Positions 1-9,592 of a stretch of 64,000 nt of DNA are shown one piece after another. The stretch is from Pseudoips prasinana (Eukaryota > Arthropoda > Insecta > Lepidoptera > Nolidae). The translations under genes and the position numbers were made by a program. The notes under the pieces were generated by a model. The model was not told where the DNA came from and did not search any database. It saw nothing but the letters and a program-made list of their open reading frames with translations. The stretch is taken from contig OX621250.1 of the NCBI GenBank assembly GCA_951640165.1, positions 7,812,001 through 7,876,000 on the forward strand. Reading direction: 5' to 3'. Position 1 is the stretch's first letter. The number at the start of each line of letters is the position of its first letter.

Positions 1-2
1 GC

Positions 3-599
3 ATTACTCTCCAAAAAAGATGGAAAAACCTTAGATACTGTTTCACAAGAGAGCTGCGCCGTCTTAAAGATGTCAAAAGTGGTTCTGCTGCAAAACGTAA
101 ATCACAATACACCTATTTCAACCAATTACTGTTTTTGAAATCAGTGCTGGACACAAACGCAACAGAAAATAGTCTCGAAGAGGCAAGTCAAGAAAATAAA
201 AGTGCAAGATCTTCTGATCTTGAGACTCAACAGTCTGCATCAAAGTCGCTTAGAACAAAAAGGAAGAAAAAAATACCAAACGAAGAATCCGATACAGACC
301 CTCTAATTTCAGTTCTGCATAAGACCATAGCGACTACACAGAATGATTCAAATTGTGACAGACTGTTTCTTTTATCCCTCCTCGAAAGATTTCAAACAAT
401 CCCTGCTGCAATGAAGACCAAAGCGAAAATGGAAATCATGGAAATTATAGAAAAATACCAACCGAACTGTACACCTACAACAGCGCGCATAAACTATTCA
501 AGTAATTTCAATACTCTTAACGACCAAGAATATGACCCTAATCGACCGAGTTATTCAGGTTATTCTACTACCAACAGGATATCAGATCAAATCAGATGA
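3..599 (+). CDS. MADF-BESS domain protein, C-terminal part (5' end outside window)
   Basis: The frame is open from the window edge to the stop at 597-599. Its first ~45 residues match the C-terminal third of a MADF (Myb/SANT-like DNA-binding) domain: RWKNLRYCFTRELRRL, then a basic SGSAAKRKSQYTYFNQL stretch. A polar linker follows, then a BESS motif (roughly DRLFLLSLLERFQ..KTKAKMEIMEIIEKYQ at about 365-470), which in this family mediates protein-protein contact. Such proteins are nuclear transcriptional regulators, but PIF/Harbinger transposons also carry a MADF-like accessory protein that binds the element ends. A Harbinger nuclease exon lies ~500 bp away on the opposite strand in convergent orientation, so this may be the transposon accessory gene rather than a host gene. 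The internal TTG at 135 lies inside the conserved domain and is not the start. Confidence 0.8.
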   Translation: MTLQKRWKNLRYCFTRELRRLKDVKSGSAAKRKSQYTYFNQLLFLKSVLDTNATENSLEEASQENKSARSSDLETQQSASKSLRTKRKKKIPNEESDTDPLISVLHKTIATTQNDSNCDRLFLLSLLERFQTIPAAMKTKAKMEIMEIIEKYQPNCTPTTARINYSSNFNTLNDQEYDPNRPSYSGYSTTNRISDQIR

Positions 600-1096
600 T
601 TCAAATTACAGCGATAATCATACTCATTATTCTGATATTTCTCAAAATTCAGAAATGATAGACCTATTTCCCAATTTCAATGATTAATTGTTCACAATTG
701 CCATTTTTTAAGTTATGAAAATACAAATAATTTGATTATCTACTTCAGTTTTTTAATATTTAAAAACATGTTATAAGCAAGCCCTTTTCCTCTCCTTTTC
801 AAAGTCGTAAAATAGAATACTACTGAACAATAGTTCATAAATTTTTTAAAGTGGCAAAACCTTGGTCAATGAATTTTACAGGTTGTTGTGAAAAACACAA
901 CAGTGGTGGTTTAGGGCGATTCAGAAACGAGTCTTGTATAATTCAAATTTACAAAAAAATCCATTTAGCAGTTTAAGTAAAAAAAAGGCCCTATCACATT
1001 ATTTTTATTTTTCCTGTACACAATACTCCATTCCGAAACACCCTTTAAAATATATCACGTATTTTTTAAACATTCTGTATTTAAAAAAGAAAAAGC
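600..1096. other. AT-rich non-coding interval between MADF gene and Harbinger exon
   Basis: No supported coding sequence is seen on either strand. On the minus strand this is where the intron and remaining exons of the Harbinger nuclease would lie, but no conserved nuclease blocks were recognised, and 500 bp is too short for the missing ~250 residues. Confidence 0.5.
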
Positions 1097-1453
1097 TTAC
1101 CTTATTGTTATTACTAATTTTTCTTCTGCTGGAATGCATTTCCGATAGTTGTTACCAGTTCCAGTAATTTTTGGTTTTATTGTATCCAGTAACAGGTTAA
1201 AAGTATTCGTTGACATTCTCATGTAATTAAAGAATCTCTTCTCATACATTTTTAAATCCAAAAAATAAGTATAATATAATCCTTTAGTCTTTCTCTCGCA
1301 AAGTAATGGATGCACCCAAAACTGTCTTTTACGTGAAATCTTCCGTTTTCGTTTTCGTAGTAAATACACAAGCACAGTTAGCGTGATTATCTTCTGCACG
1401 TCCATCTTGACACACCCTTGGAAGTCGACTGCAAATTTTTCGGCCGTCCACAT
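1097..1453 (-). CDS. PIF/Harbinger nuclease (HARBI1-like), first exon only
   Basis: The minus-strand frame contains the N-terminal hallmark of Harbinger DDE nucleases: RQFWVHPLL, a middle block with YFLDLKMYEKRFFNYMRMS, and the block ending PAEEKLVITIR. In the family the next residues are YLATG, but here the reading frame stops exactly at an AG|GTAAGC splice donor (about 1092-1099), so this looks like a genuine exon end. The best start is the Met near 1405; the upstream Met at 1453 adds an unconserved 16-residue leader. The catalytic DDE residues lie downstream in the family and are not present here, so the gene is truncated or its later exons have been lost. Known role: cut-and-paste transposition in the nucleus together with a MADF/Myb-like partner. 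Confidence 0.75.
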   Translation of the reverse strand: MWTAEKFAVDFQGCVKMDVQKIITLTVLVYLLRKRKRKISRKRQFWVHPLLCERKTKGLYYTYFLDLKMYEKRFFNYMRMSTNTFNLLLDTIKPKITGTGNNYRKCIPAEEKLVITIR

Positions 1454-1536
1454 GTCGCGCTTGCCTACGCAACGGCGACCATGGCCGCGGCGGCCTGGCC
1501 GCGTCTATGGTCGCCAGTGCGTAGGAGGCCGAAATT
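1434..1536. repeat. GC-rich imperfect inverted repeat at Harbinger/gypsy junction
   Basis: A 62-nt hairpin (1464-1525) pairs CCTACGCAACGGCGACCAT with ATGGTCGCCAGTGCGTAGG around a GGCC-rich centre. A weaker outer match (TTTCGGCCG at 1435-1443 and GGCCGAAATT at 1527-1536) flanks it. It lies exactly between the Harbinger exon and the start of gypsy pol homology and is far more GC-rich than its surroundings. It could be a transposon terminus; no target duplication was identified. Confidence 0.5.
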
Positions 1537-3603
1537 AAATACTTGGGTCATCGGATCACTAAAGATGGGTTAAGTCCAGATGATTCTCATTTAACGGCAA
1601 TAAAAAATATGCCAGTCCCAAAAAATAATAAAGATGTGGAACGATTTTTAGGATTAATAACATACGTGGGCTCTTTTATTCCCAATCTGTCGGATAAAAA
1701 ATTACCGCTTAGAGAATTATTAAAAAAAGAAATTGAATGGCACTGGGACGAAAGACATAACGAGTGTTTTAATTATTTAAGAAATTGTTTAATGCAACGC
1801 CCTATTTTACGATACTACGATATTAACGTACCTATAGTTATATCAGTCGATGCGAGTAGTACAGGTTTAGGCTGTTGTTTAATGCAAAAGGGACATCCTG
1901 TATGTTATGCTTCTAAAGCATTAACTAAAACTGAGCAAAGATATGCACAGATTGAAAAAGAATTATTCGCTTGTGTGTTTGCCTGTGAAAGATTTTATGC
2001 GTACATTTTTGGACGATCAGACATAACAATAGAAACGGATCATAAACCGTTAATTAGTATTATTAAAAAACCTATAGTTGATGCTCCTTCTAGGTTACAA
2101 CGAATGTTATTAAGATTGCAGCGTTATACGTTTACTTTAGTATATAAACCAGGTAAATACATGTACATAGCAGACGCACTGTCGCGCGCGTATGAATCAT
2201 CGTCTAGTGAGAAACAGGTTTTCCATAGTAGTGTAGACAGTAGCGGCGACGAAGTTTGTTTATTAACAGATTGTGTGAAAAATAAATGTGAATATTTTAC
2301 GGATTCTCAGTTCATAAATATACAGAAACAAATAGAAGTAGATGAAGAAATGATACAATTAAAGAAATGTGTTTTAAAAGGCTGGCCTGAAAATAAAAAC
2401 AACATAGCAGATATAATTAAATCGTATTGGAATTTCAGAGAGGACTTAACAGTTTCAAATGGGCTCATTTGGAAATCGGATCGAGTGGTGATTCCAAAAA
2501 CAATGAGAAAAGAAATTTTAAAAAACATTCATGTCGGACATATGGGTGTTGAGAAATGTAAATTAAGGGCTAGGGAATTGGTATTTTGGCCATGCATGAG
2601 CAATGATATAGATAATTTAGTTCGAACTTGTAGTATTTGTTTAACATATAGGAAAAGTAATCAAAAAGAAGAGTTACAATGTCACGAGGTTCCAGATCGG
2701 CCGTGGGCTAAAGTAGGAATTGATCTATTTCAGTACAAAGGGGACGACTACTTGCTTTTAATTGATTATTTCAGTAAGTTTTTTGAAATAGTTAAATTAC
2801 GTAGTACTACTTCTTACAGTATAATTAACTGTCTAAAAGATATATTTAGTCGTCAAGGTATACCTGCTATTGTGATGTCTGATTGTGGTCCTCAATTCAC
2901 AGCATATGACTTTAAACAGTTTTCGCAAGAATGGAATTTTGCTCACGTGACGTCATCTCCCTACTACCCAAAATCAAATGGGCAGATTGAACGCACGGTT
3001 CAGACTATAAAACAAATCATAAGAAAATCAATGGATGACAATTCTGATTATCGACTTGCGTTATTAGAATGTTTGAATACTCCTCTGAGCACCGATTTAC
3101 CTTCACCAGCCGAGCTCTTACAAAGTAGAAAAATGAGAAGTGTTCTGCCTACTCCGTTAAAATTATTAAAACCTAAAGTACATGCAGATATAAAGAACAA
3201 ACTAATAGCTAGGCAACAGAAACAAAAAATATATTATGACAGAGGTAGTAGAAACTTGCAACCATTACAAATGTACGAAAAGGTAAGAGTTCATGATACA
3301 ATTAAAAGTGTCTGGGTTCCTGGCGTCGTGGACGGTATTTTAGGAAATAGATCATATAGGATACGGCTATTCAATGGGAAAGTGGTAGTAAGGAATAGAA
3401 GCCACATTATAGCAGATCTCTCACCCACTCAAGAACACTCACAAGATTATAGTTTTGTTTATGACGATATCTTGCCACATCAATGTAATCAGCAGAATTA
3501 TCAACGTCCATCTCCTAACTTATACGTTACTCGCTCTGGCAGGATGGTGCGACCTCCGGATAGGTGGGACTATACCTGCAGTAGCACATCATCTACCCGT
3601 TGA
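1528..3603 (+). pseudogene. Ty3/gypsy retrotransposon pol, 5'-truncated (RT end, RNase H, integrase)
   Basis: The open frame begins at gypsy RT homology just after the finger/palm catalytic region (KYLGHRITKDGLSPDD; the preceding TAG is at 1522). Counted from the TTG at 1543, RNase H follows with Asp103 (SVDASSTG), Glu140 (QIEKE) and Asp166 (ETDHKPL) and the ADALSR end. The integrase has an HHCC zinc finger (HVGHMG..CSICLTYRK), then Asp in VGIDLFQ, Asp in MSDCGPQF and Glu in NGQIERTV, then a basic C-terminal domain and a TRSGRMVRPPDRW tail. The ~690 residues downstream of the truncation are free of stops and frameshifts. Gag, protease and most of RT are missing, together with the 5' LTR, so the copy cannot be autonomous. 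The absence of lesions suggests the truncation is fairly recent. Confidence 0.9.
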
Positions 3604-4122
3604 GAGGACTGCACTCAATTAATTTAATTACTATAATTTATTTTATTCAGCTTCAAGTACATTTTCATATAATTATAATTATTTGTTCTATAAATTATGA
3701 TGAGTGATATATTTAAAATTATAATTACATGGTGCTTAATTTTTGTTTTTATGTTTTATGTATGAACTAATATTGTTTAAAAATGTAAATTATAATTATT
3801 CTCAGAATTGTATAATGAATTATACTGTAAATGAAAATAATGTATAGTATAATGAATTTTGTTTTTAAACTTTCTACTTTTTCTATAAATATGTTTTATT
3901 GACTTTTTCTTGTTTGATAATGTTGTTGTTGAAATATGTAATTTATTGTAAAATTTATTATACTGTAAATTTATACTACTGCCTATTTAAATTATAATGG
4001 AATTGAAAATTTTAATTTATTTATTATGATATTGTTATGAATAATTTAAAGTTTTTTTTTAATCTTCCTTCTGTTTATATGAATGAGTTTTATTGTTTTT
4101 TTTTTGTTTTTAAGAAGGGAGA
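3604..4122 (+). other. Gypsy 3' non-coding region and polypurine tract
   Basis: A very AT-rich leader to the 3' LTR with no coding signal. It ends in a purine run AAGAAGGGAGA (4112-4122) directly before the LTR TG, the expected plus-strand priming site. Confidence 0.7.
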
Positions 4123-4228
4123 TGTCATAATATTTATATGTAGGTATTACTAGATAATGTGAAGTAGGAGCATAGTGAATAAAGTCAGTCATTATCCAAC
4201 TCTCTGGTTTTACTTACGTCCCGCAACA
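4123..4228 (+). repeat. Short 3' LTR of the truncated gypsy element
   Basis: A ~106-bp sequence begins TGTCATAATATTTATATG directly after the polypurine tract and ends CGTCCCGCAACA, giving TG...CA termini. It contains an AATAAA signal (GTGAATAAAGTC, about 4171-4183). Very short LTRs of this type are known in some insect gypsy lineages. The 5' LTR is absent from the window, so LTR divergence cannot be scored. Confidence 0.7.
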
Positions 4229-4329
4229 CAATTAACACAAATAATATTATGGACGGTATTTTTAGAGAAATTTGGGATAGCAATCGTCAAACACAATATT
4301 GATTAAAATGATACAAATATATACTGATA

Positions 4330-4497
4330 CTAGCTGTGCCCCGCGGTGTTACCCGCGTTAAAATTTATAAATTTTCTTTGCTTTAAACCTCACCAGCCCG
4401 AGACCTTTCCAACGAATGCAAAACCGTGGAAATCGGTTCGTGCGTTCTGGAGTTATAGCGTCAGGAAGGAAAACCCGACTTATTTTTGTATAGTAGA
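4330..4497 (-). mobile_element. Non-autonomous Helitron (family with GTCGGGTTTTCC 5' region)
   Basis: In minus orientation the element starts TCTACTATAC and ends with the hairpin-like GCGGGTAACACCGCGGGGCACAGCTAG, i.e. TC...CTAG Helitron termini. It is the same family as the plus-strand copy at 25386-25583; both contain the block TCGTGCGTTCTGGAGTTATA on one strand or the other. It has no coding capacity. Confidence 0.75.
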
Positions 4498-5455
4498 TTA
4501 TAAAGAGGAAAGATTTGATTGTTTGTTTGTTTGAATTGAGTGGGTTCCGAAACTATAACACCGATTTAAATATTCTTTCATTGTTGGGAAGCTACACAAT
4601 CTCCAAGTAATATCATATAATATTTTCTAAAAAATTAGGCATGCATACTAAAACTCCAATAATGTAACCCAAGGTGTAAACAAAAACGTATAAGAAACTA
4701 TTGATACTGCAAAGTCGTAGTATATACAAAATAATATACTACGACTTTGCAGAACACATCGGTTTCTACAAAAAGTATCGGGACAGCATATGTGAATGTA
4801 TTATAATTATGTCACAATAAAGGGTTCTTTTCTTTTAAAACTCTAATTGAAATGCCGCCGCTAGAAAAGGCTCTTTATTTATACCTTGATATTAATATTT
4901 ACCAAAATAAATAACTTTATATTCAACAGTGCTAAAACACATTTATATAACTTTTTAAATTATTCAATTCGGATATTCCATTCAAAAGATATCAAGAGTT
5001 CAAAAATGTTAATATTAGAAAAAAGTCGCGTGGACGCCGCTCACTCGACTCGACTATGCAATTTAATTTAATAATGAAAACATATCAGATTTTCTATAAG
5101 GCCCATCTATAGGGGCCATGCCATTGGAGGAGTCTTATGACTGATAAATCTTTCATGTGCACACATAAATTTATAGCACTAAAAGTTTAATGTACGTACT
5201 TTATTAAATCGACTACATTGATGTTGGCACCGCTTACGCATACCAAGATCAAGTGGTAGCATTATACAATTTAAACATTTTAGTGAAATGGTTGCCATAA
5301 AATATTAAATGTGTTTATTTTGTTAACGGAAGGAAATCGTTTTAGATTATTGGCATTAATGGAAATCTACTTGATAACAGTATAACAGAATAGTGGTGAT
5401 GGCTTCCTAGTCCAATTTCGGATGAGACTGCCGTTAATGTCTATAATATATAATA
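4498..5455. other. AT-rich interval without genes; contains one hairpin
   Basis: No conserved coding sequence or recognised repeat apart from the perfect hairpin at 4707-4752. Confidence 0.5.
4707..4752. repeat. Perfect 19-bp hairpin with 8-nt loop
   Basis: CTGCAAAGTCGTAGTATAT (4707-4725) is followed after 8 nt by its exact reverse complement (4734-4752). There is no T-run or coding context that would make it a terminator. It resembles the other short-spacer inverted duplications in this window. Confidence 0.85.
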
Positions 5456-5495
5456 TCTTGGAACATTCACACACGGCCATCTGATCCCAAACTAA

Positions 5496-5534
5496 GCAGA
5501 GCTTGTACTATGGAAACCATAGTACAAGCTCTGC
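5496..5534. repeat. Perfect 18-bp hairpin, 3-nt loop, inside SINE
   Basis: GCAGAGCTTGTACTATGG, AAA, then the exact reverse complement. Sister SINE copies (e.g. 30400-30425, 46885-46910) continue GGAAACCAG into unique SINE body and lack the inverted arm, so the arm was gained in this copy. Confidence 0.85.
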
Positions 5535-5551
5535 ATAACCTATGGAAAGGT

Positions 5552-5601
5552 AGTACTATTGTAGTATATCAGATATCTATCTGATATACTACAATAGTAC
5601 T
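5552..5601. repeat. Perfect 24-bp hairpin, 2-nt loop, inside SINE
   Basis: The arm beginning AGTACTATTGTAGTATATCA is mirrored exactly around a central TC. It is the second inverted duplication in the same SINE copy and is absent from the sister copies. Confidence 0.85.
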
Positions 5602-5764
5602 TTACTTTTGTAAATACATACTTATATAGATAATGACCTTACACCCAAACTTAAGAGAAACAGACATATTCATGCAGACAAATATCTGTCCTGGGTGGGA
5701 ATCAAACCCACGACCTGCGGCTTGAAAAGCAAGCATTTACCAACCAAGCCAACCAGCCCGTCAA

Positions 5765-6164
5765 AGCCCAAAGCTGAAGTACAAAACGCCAAAGGACGGG
5801 CCCGGACCCACGGGATGGCACCCGCCTCCGGTGGGTCCGCCATGGTTACTGCAAGATCTCACTCGCCGCTTTTGTCCACGGAAGCAGTGAAACGGTCTCA
5901 GGCTAACGTCAGAAGACGGATCAAGACCGGGTCTGAATATAGAAAAGGTTTGAAACCGCTCCTCCTTGTTATTTGTGACTTTTAGAGCTACAAGCTTAGG
6001 CTTAGGCTGTTGATTGGATATAAGTAAATAAATATAATATTTCAAAGTTTGTGACAGTTTTAGCCTCAAAAGTAATACGAGGATGAAAGTTTGTATGGAA
6101 ATATGTAAGGTTTATGTGAATGTTTTATGAGTTTGCGAAAGGAGACAAATATTATAGATATTCT
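5765..6164. other. Unclassified sequence, GC-rich then AT-rich
   Basis: The 5765-5960 part is unusually GC-rich (CGGGCCCGGACCCACGGG) and the end is followed by AAGTAAATAAATATAAT, like the tail of a retroposon. No protein homology was recognised, and open frames on both strands look incidental. Confidence 0.35.
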
Positions 6165-6172
6165 GATGTAAC
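6165..6172. repeat. hAT target-site duplication, left copy (GATGTAAC)
   Basis: Identical to 9585-9592 on the other side of the element. Confidence 0.8.
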
Positions 6173-6642
6173 TAGAGTTGGGTAAATAGCCGGCTGCTTT
6201 GGGTTATTATCGATTATAATCCATTAGTAGCCATTAATAGCCTTGCAATGGATGATAACCCTGCTATTAATGTATTGTTAAAAAATAAATGCTTCCTTTT
6301 GTTTTATTGTAAAATGTACGCAGTGTGATTCAATGTATTGTTATTCTTTTTATTTATTTATACTTTTTATATGAGAAGAAGTGTTAATAATAAAATAAAT
6401 ACACATTTTTCGGGAAATTCAGTTTGTTAATTTGAGATTTAACCATCTACCTAATTAATTACTTGACTTAACAAAGCGAGCTAAAAATGTATGTGTAGGT
6501 ACCTACAAATACATTTTAACCGATACGTAAAATGTAAGGTACATTATGTAAGTTACTTATTAGCTCTTTTCTGTGAATACGACGTAGGTAAATTATAAAC
6601 ATCGGAGGAGGCGAGCGAATGCCGAAGAGGCTGCCATAGCGC

Positions 6643-6710
6643 TTGATAGCGCCTTGACGGCGACTTTATAAGCACTATTGCTTATAAAGTCGCCGTCAAG
6701 GCGCTATCAA
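6643..6710. repeat. Perfect 32-bp hairpin, 4-nt loop, in LINE copy 1
   Basis: The 32-nt arm starting TTGATAGCGCCTTGACGGCG (6643-6674) is mirrored exactly by 6679-6710 around CTAT. It is long and perfect, unexpected for coding LINE sequence, and makes the 5' region of this copy untranslatable. Confidence 0.9.
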
Positions 6711-6786
6711 TTGCGATAGTGGAAGCCAAAGCTCGGTCCTGAGAGCGCCCGTACAAACTGGTACTGGGCAAGCTCAAACCGTGGTC

Positions 6787-6844
6787 TGGGTCCAGGGTAC
6801 TTGTCAACGGAGGTCCCTCCGTTGATAAGTACCCTGGACCCAGA
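6787..6844. repeat. Near-perfect 28-bp hairpin, 2-nt loop, in LINE copy 1
   Basis: CTGGGTCCAGGGTACTTGTC... is mirrored around TC into the region encoding STLDPDFLEEVVETL, with one mismatch (TTGTC/GATAA). The right arm is the normal R1 coding sequence and the left arm is the inverted duplicate. Confidence 0.8.
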
Positions 6845-8690
6845 TTTTCTGGAGGAGGTGGTGGAAACCCTCCTCCCTAATGTCGAGGACAGTCCCTCGG
6901 ACCCTCCGTTGCCTTCACACCATGATTGGGATGACCAATATGAGGTGACGGAAGGAGAGTTGGACCGAGCAGTACGGCGATTTGCAGCCAGAAACACCAA
7001 CTGTTCACAAGCTGCTTCTGTAGTACCGTGTTCCTTACCTGCTGGAAAGTGGTCAGGCTAGTGCTGTTGCACAAGCCGGGCACCCTGCACCCTGGACGAG
7101 GCAGGCAAGCTCTTTGAGCGTATCATTGCTGCCCGTCTCAGCGAGCACCTGTAGCGCGTTGGCCTCGACCTATCGAATTGTCAGTTCGGCTTCCGACGGT
7201 GCCGTTCTACGCTGGACGCAATCAAACGTGAGCGCGCCTTGTCGGAGCCAGCTGTTCAGGCGGGCGAAGTGGTGTTGGCGGTGAGTTTAGACATCGTCAA
7301 CGCCTTTGACTCCGTCCCTTGGCAGGCTATAAGAGAGGCACTGGCCCATAATAACGTGCCCCCCTATTTGCGCGGCATAGTCGGGGCGTATTTGCGCGAC
7401 AGGACGATTCATTTCGTTGGTCGGAACCGGACCGTTGAGATCCAGAGGGAGCTCTCCTGCGGGGTTCCTCAGCGGTCCATCTTGGGACCTCTGCTTTGGA
7501 GCCTCGCCTATGATGCGGTCCTGCGGACTGACCTTCCTTCCGGAGTAAGCGTGTCATAGGCCATAGCCCAGGAGCAATGTTTCCAGCGTCGTCGTTGTCA
7601 TCGTGGCTATTAGAAGACTGGACCTTCGGGTGGCACCCACCTCGTAAGATCGACGCACTATGGTTCCACGGTTTACGCCGTAGCATGGAACCACCCAGAA
7701 CGACGTTGCGCGTAGGTGACGCGGAGGTCAGGCTTGGGCGGTACCTGGAGTACCTTGGCCTCATCCTAGACAGTCGATGCGGCTTCGAGTAGCACTTCTG
7801 GCACCGGCTTTTGCCGAATCTCGGGGGTCCTCGGAAAGAAGTTCACCGTCTCTATGGTGGTCTCGTGCGATCCATGGCCCTTTATGAGGCACCCATCTGG
7901 TTTAAACGCCGGACGGGTGCCTCCCGCTGTAGAATTGTACTCAATAGCCTGCAGCGTGTGGTGGCCATACGGATCGCACGAGGATACCGTACGGTATCTT
8001 TCTAGGTGGTGACACTCTTAGCGCGCCTCCCACATTTGACCTCGTGGCGGCAGTTGACGCGGCGGTTTTTATCGAAATCCGCGCCCGCCAGGAGAACCAG
8101 AACCAGAACAGACGCTCATGCAGTTCAGACGGGATGTCCACCGGCACGTACTAGCGCAGTGGCGAGCATGGCTAGAGTTACGCCTATACGTGCGCCAGCG
8201 TGCCGTCGGTGCCATCCTGCCTCACCTTGAGGCCTGGGTGGGCAGGTGGAGTGGTTGCGTCACCTACAGACTGACTCAGAAACTCACCGGACATGGGTGG
8301 TTCGGTGAGTATCTGAACCGGATAGACCGAGAAGCGATGATACACTGTCACCACTGCGGGAGCGACTTAGACTCTGCCGAGCACACTCTCGCCGAGTGCC
8401 CGGCCTGGGAGGCTGATAGGCGAGTCTTAATCGCAGAGATCGGACGGGATCTGTCCCCGCCGGCAATCGTAGGGGCTGGTGGGTAACTCCACCAAATGGG
8501 ACGCCGTGGTCTCCTTCTGTGAGGCAGTTATGCTCCAGAAGGAGGCCGCCGAGCGGGATCGGGAACGGCCCGATCCCACTCGCAGACGGAAGAGACGTCG
8601 GGGTGGCGGCGGCAGCCGGTAGCCCAACTCCCCTCGGAGCTGCGGTGGCTAAGAAAAGTGTCCTTTACTGCCGCTACTTGCGAGCAGCTC
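6801..8690 (+). pseudogene. R1-clade LINE ORF2 (pre-RT, RT, C-terminal zinc finger), copy 1, decayed
   Basis: In order: pre-RT block TLDPDFLEEVVETLLPNVED and ELDRAVRRFAARNT (6825-6995); RT blocks in shifted frames including LFERIIAARLSEHL*RVG (stop at about 7151-7153) and CQFGFRR; AVSLDIVNAFDSVPW (about 7275-7322); GVPQRSILGPLLWSLAYD (about 7459-7515). The catalytic YADD segment is deleted: the sequence jumps from GGAGTAAGCGTGTC to ATAGGCCATAGCCC near 7552-7560, where copy 2 reads CTATGCGGACGAC. Further on come a TAG at 8003-8005, a shared stop with copy 2, a frameshift, and the C-terminal HCHHCGSDLDSAEHTLAECPAW zinc-binding region (about 8340-8410). It encodes no functional enzyme. Confidence 0.85.
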
Positions 8691-9584
8691 CGGGAAGACA
8701 GCGATTTGTTTGTGGCGTAGTCACTGTGCCGAACAGGCACCAGTCGGCAAATAGGGAAGGCCATTCGAGCCCTCTTAGGGTACGTGTACCGACCATCTGG
8801 GACATGGAGCAAAAAGGGGGGCACCGAAGCAACATATCCGCGTTCCCGGGGCCCCCCCTTCCGGTGCTAAGAGAAGTCCACGGCAGGTTGGTTTAGTCGG
8901 GGCGAGTCCGACATACCCACCCGTATACATTTTTTGGCATGGGTGGCATGCGTAGGCATTCCCCTGCCTTATCAAAAATAAAAACAAAAAGGTAAATTAT
9001 TAACAATGGAAAATACTCGAACGGTAAGTAGGTAACATGCATTCCCGCACTCCCGTTTCTCGTTGTCCCGATGAAATATCCTGCGATTGAAATGAACCTG
9101 TACTTCTTAATACACCAGAAATAGATCCATTAGCGTCCGATCCAACGGAAGTACCAAAAATAGGAGATTTTGAAGAATCCAGCGTTTCTAGCAGTAATTA
9201 CTTTTAGCAACAAAAAAAAACTAAAAGCGAAAATAAAATAATGGAAATTCCCAAAAATATTTCCCAAATAAATGACTATTAGAGAACTAAAAAAAACTAA
9301 GTACTTACATAAAATCTAATTATCAAAAATCAATGTAAATAGCTGATTGAAAATTTTTAAAAGAGCCAGAATAATTTCAAATTGCACATTTATTTACTTT
9401 AAAGAAAGATGATGAAAATGAAGTCTAATCTGACAGTCCTGTGGCTGAAAACCATGAAGGGAAATTGTCAATCACTAAAATAACATTAACAGCAGGGTTA
9501 TCATCCATAATGGCTATTAACTGGCTTTTAATCGATTATTAGCCAAATGATATTAACTGGATTTATTATCATTGCCCAACACTA

Positions 9585-9592
9585 GATGTAAC
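9585..9592. repeat. hAT target-site duplication, right copy (GATGTAAC)
   Basis: Identical to 6165-6172. The sequence just beyond (9615-9643, GCGGACGAAGTCGCGGGCACAGCTA) matches a Helitron 3' end, so the hAT element appears to have landed beside or inside an older Helitron. Confidence 0.8.

Larger units (their letters stand above)
5456..5764 (-). mobile_element. tRNA-derived SINE (family S1), rearranged copy
   Basis: On the minus strand the head reads GACGGGCTGGTTGGCTTGGTTGG (A-box like), then GTCGTGGGTTTGATTCCCA (B-box like, around 5690-5720), followed by the body with CAGGACAGATATTTGT and GTCTGTTTCTCTTAAG, and a tail ending near TCCAAGATATT. The same family occurs at 29538, 30360, 46843, 59345 and 59907. 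This copy differs from its sisters by two perfect inverted duplications in its body (5496-5534 and 5552-5601). Confidence 0.8.
6601..8990 (+). mobile_element. R1-clade LINE, 5'-truncated copy 1, nested in hAT element
   Basis: The copy is flanked by near-identical 14-bp direct repeats GGTAAATTATAAAC (6587-6600) and GGTAAATTATTAAC (8991-9004), a target-site duplication with one mismatch. It ends CTGCCTTATCAAAAATAAAAACAAAAA, the same 3' end as copy 2 at 22028. It aligns to copy 2 from the RT domain to the 3' end. Nesting shows it is younger than the hAT element. Confidence 0.85.
6173..9584. mobile_element. hAT-like DNA transposon with 8-bp target duplication, carrying a nested LINE
   Basis: The left end TAGAGTTGGGTAAATA (6173) and the inverted right end (reverse complement TAGTGTTGGGCAATGATA, from 9584) fit hAT termini. 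Internal matches extend the inverted similarity: a left-hand GATGATAACCCTGCTATTAATG (6251-6272) is mirrored near 9480-9510. The flanks carry a perfect 8-bp direct repeat GATGTAAC (6165-6172 and 9585-9592), the size expected for hAT. Excluding the nested LINE (6601-8990), about 1.0 kb of element remains, too short for a transposase. A coding-like tail (PEIDPLASDPTEVPKIGDFE..SSNYF, about 9112-9208) may be a relic of an internal exon. Confidence 0.8.

Noticed and set aside
1528..4228. Endogenous retrovirus with envelope
   Set aside because: No env-like frame follows pol in either gypsy element (3603-4122 and before 53085), so both are ordinary LTR retrotransposons.
4707..4752. Hairpin as transcription terminator
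   Set aside because: Intrinsic terminators are bacterial; the genome is eukaryotic and there is no gene upstream.
5695..5985. 96-codon frame downstream of the SINE
   Set aside because: It begins inside the SINE B-box region and has no homology; an opposite-strand frame of equal length overlaps it.
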